DNA of 6,010 nucleotides from Methyloligella sp. (lineage in GTDB: Bacteria; Pseudomonadota; Alphaproteobacteria; Rhizobiales; JALUTE01). The notes beneath the pieces are model-generated. The model had not been told where the DNA came from and did no database searches. It worked only from the letters and a program-made list of their open reading frames with translations. The position numbers and the translations under genes are program-made. The stretch is from positions 4,070-10,079 of the forward strand of contig JALUTE010000348.1 of NCBI GenBank assembly GCA_027058255.1, in the 5' to 3' direction. Positions 6,006 to 6,010 of this stretch are shown piece by piece (positions within the stretch are counted from its first letter, which is position 1; every line of letters starts with the position of its first letter).

Positions 6006-6010
6006 CGGAC
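6002..6010 (+). CDS. Possible start of a following gene, truncated by window end
   Basis: GTGACGGAC (M-T-D) begins at 6002 and overlaps the glpD stop TGA (6003-6005) by four bases, a common arrangement for coupled genes. Only three codons are visible, so nothing can be said about the product, and the GTG may be chance. A weak purine stretch, GGCGGAGA (5988-5995), lies six bases upstream. Confidence 0.25.

Overview
The window is about 6 kb of very GC-rich DNA with strong third-position G/C bias, densely coding. The mix of genes (a TyrC-type cyclohexadienyl dehydrogenase, a short ThiO-like oxidase, aerobic GlpD, and a small protein resembling an alphaproteobacterial hypothetical family) suggests an alphaproteobacterium. 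This is inferred from protein character only; no rRNA or other marker is present. I see no tRNA, rRNA, CRISPR array, insertion sequence or phage gene.

Layout. (1) Positions 1-854, plus strand: the 3' part of tyrC (prephenate/arogenate dehydrogenase), whose N-terminal Rossmann glycine motif lies upstream of the window. (2) A 102-base convergent gap without a convincing terminator. (3) Positions 957-1370, minus strand: a 137-residue hypothetical protein, possibly a degenerate member of the GIY-YIG-like fold. (4) A 252-base divergent gap (1371-1622) holding the only AT-rich island of the window, with interleaved short repeats and a plausible minus-strand promoter, plus a perfect 6+1+6 hairpin in the leader of the next gene. 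(5) Positions 1623-6005, plus strand: a compact three-gene unit of ggt (exported gamma-glutamyltransferase), thiO-like (cytoplasmic FAD amine oxidase, 32 bases downstream) and glpD (respiratory glycerol-3-phosphate dehydrogenase, overlapping thiO by 11-20 bases). A GTGA at 6002-6005 suggests that another gene follows with a four-base overlap.

How the genes may work together. GGT would act in the periplasm, releasing glutamate and cysteinylglycine from glutathione or cleaving related gamma-glutamyl compounds. The ThiO-like protein would oxidise glycine or a similar small amine in the cytoplasm, and GlpD would feed glycerol-3-phosphate electrons to ubiquinone. The tight spacing implies co-transcription, but no pathway I know joins all three. 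No thiazole-synthesis gene is visible beside thiO, so its assignment to thiamine synthesis is not supported by context here. This is mostly ordinary metabolic DNA. The points most worth following are the unusual operon, the GGT donor-site substitutions, the small minus-strand protein and the repeat-rich divergent promoter region.
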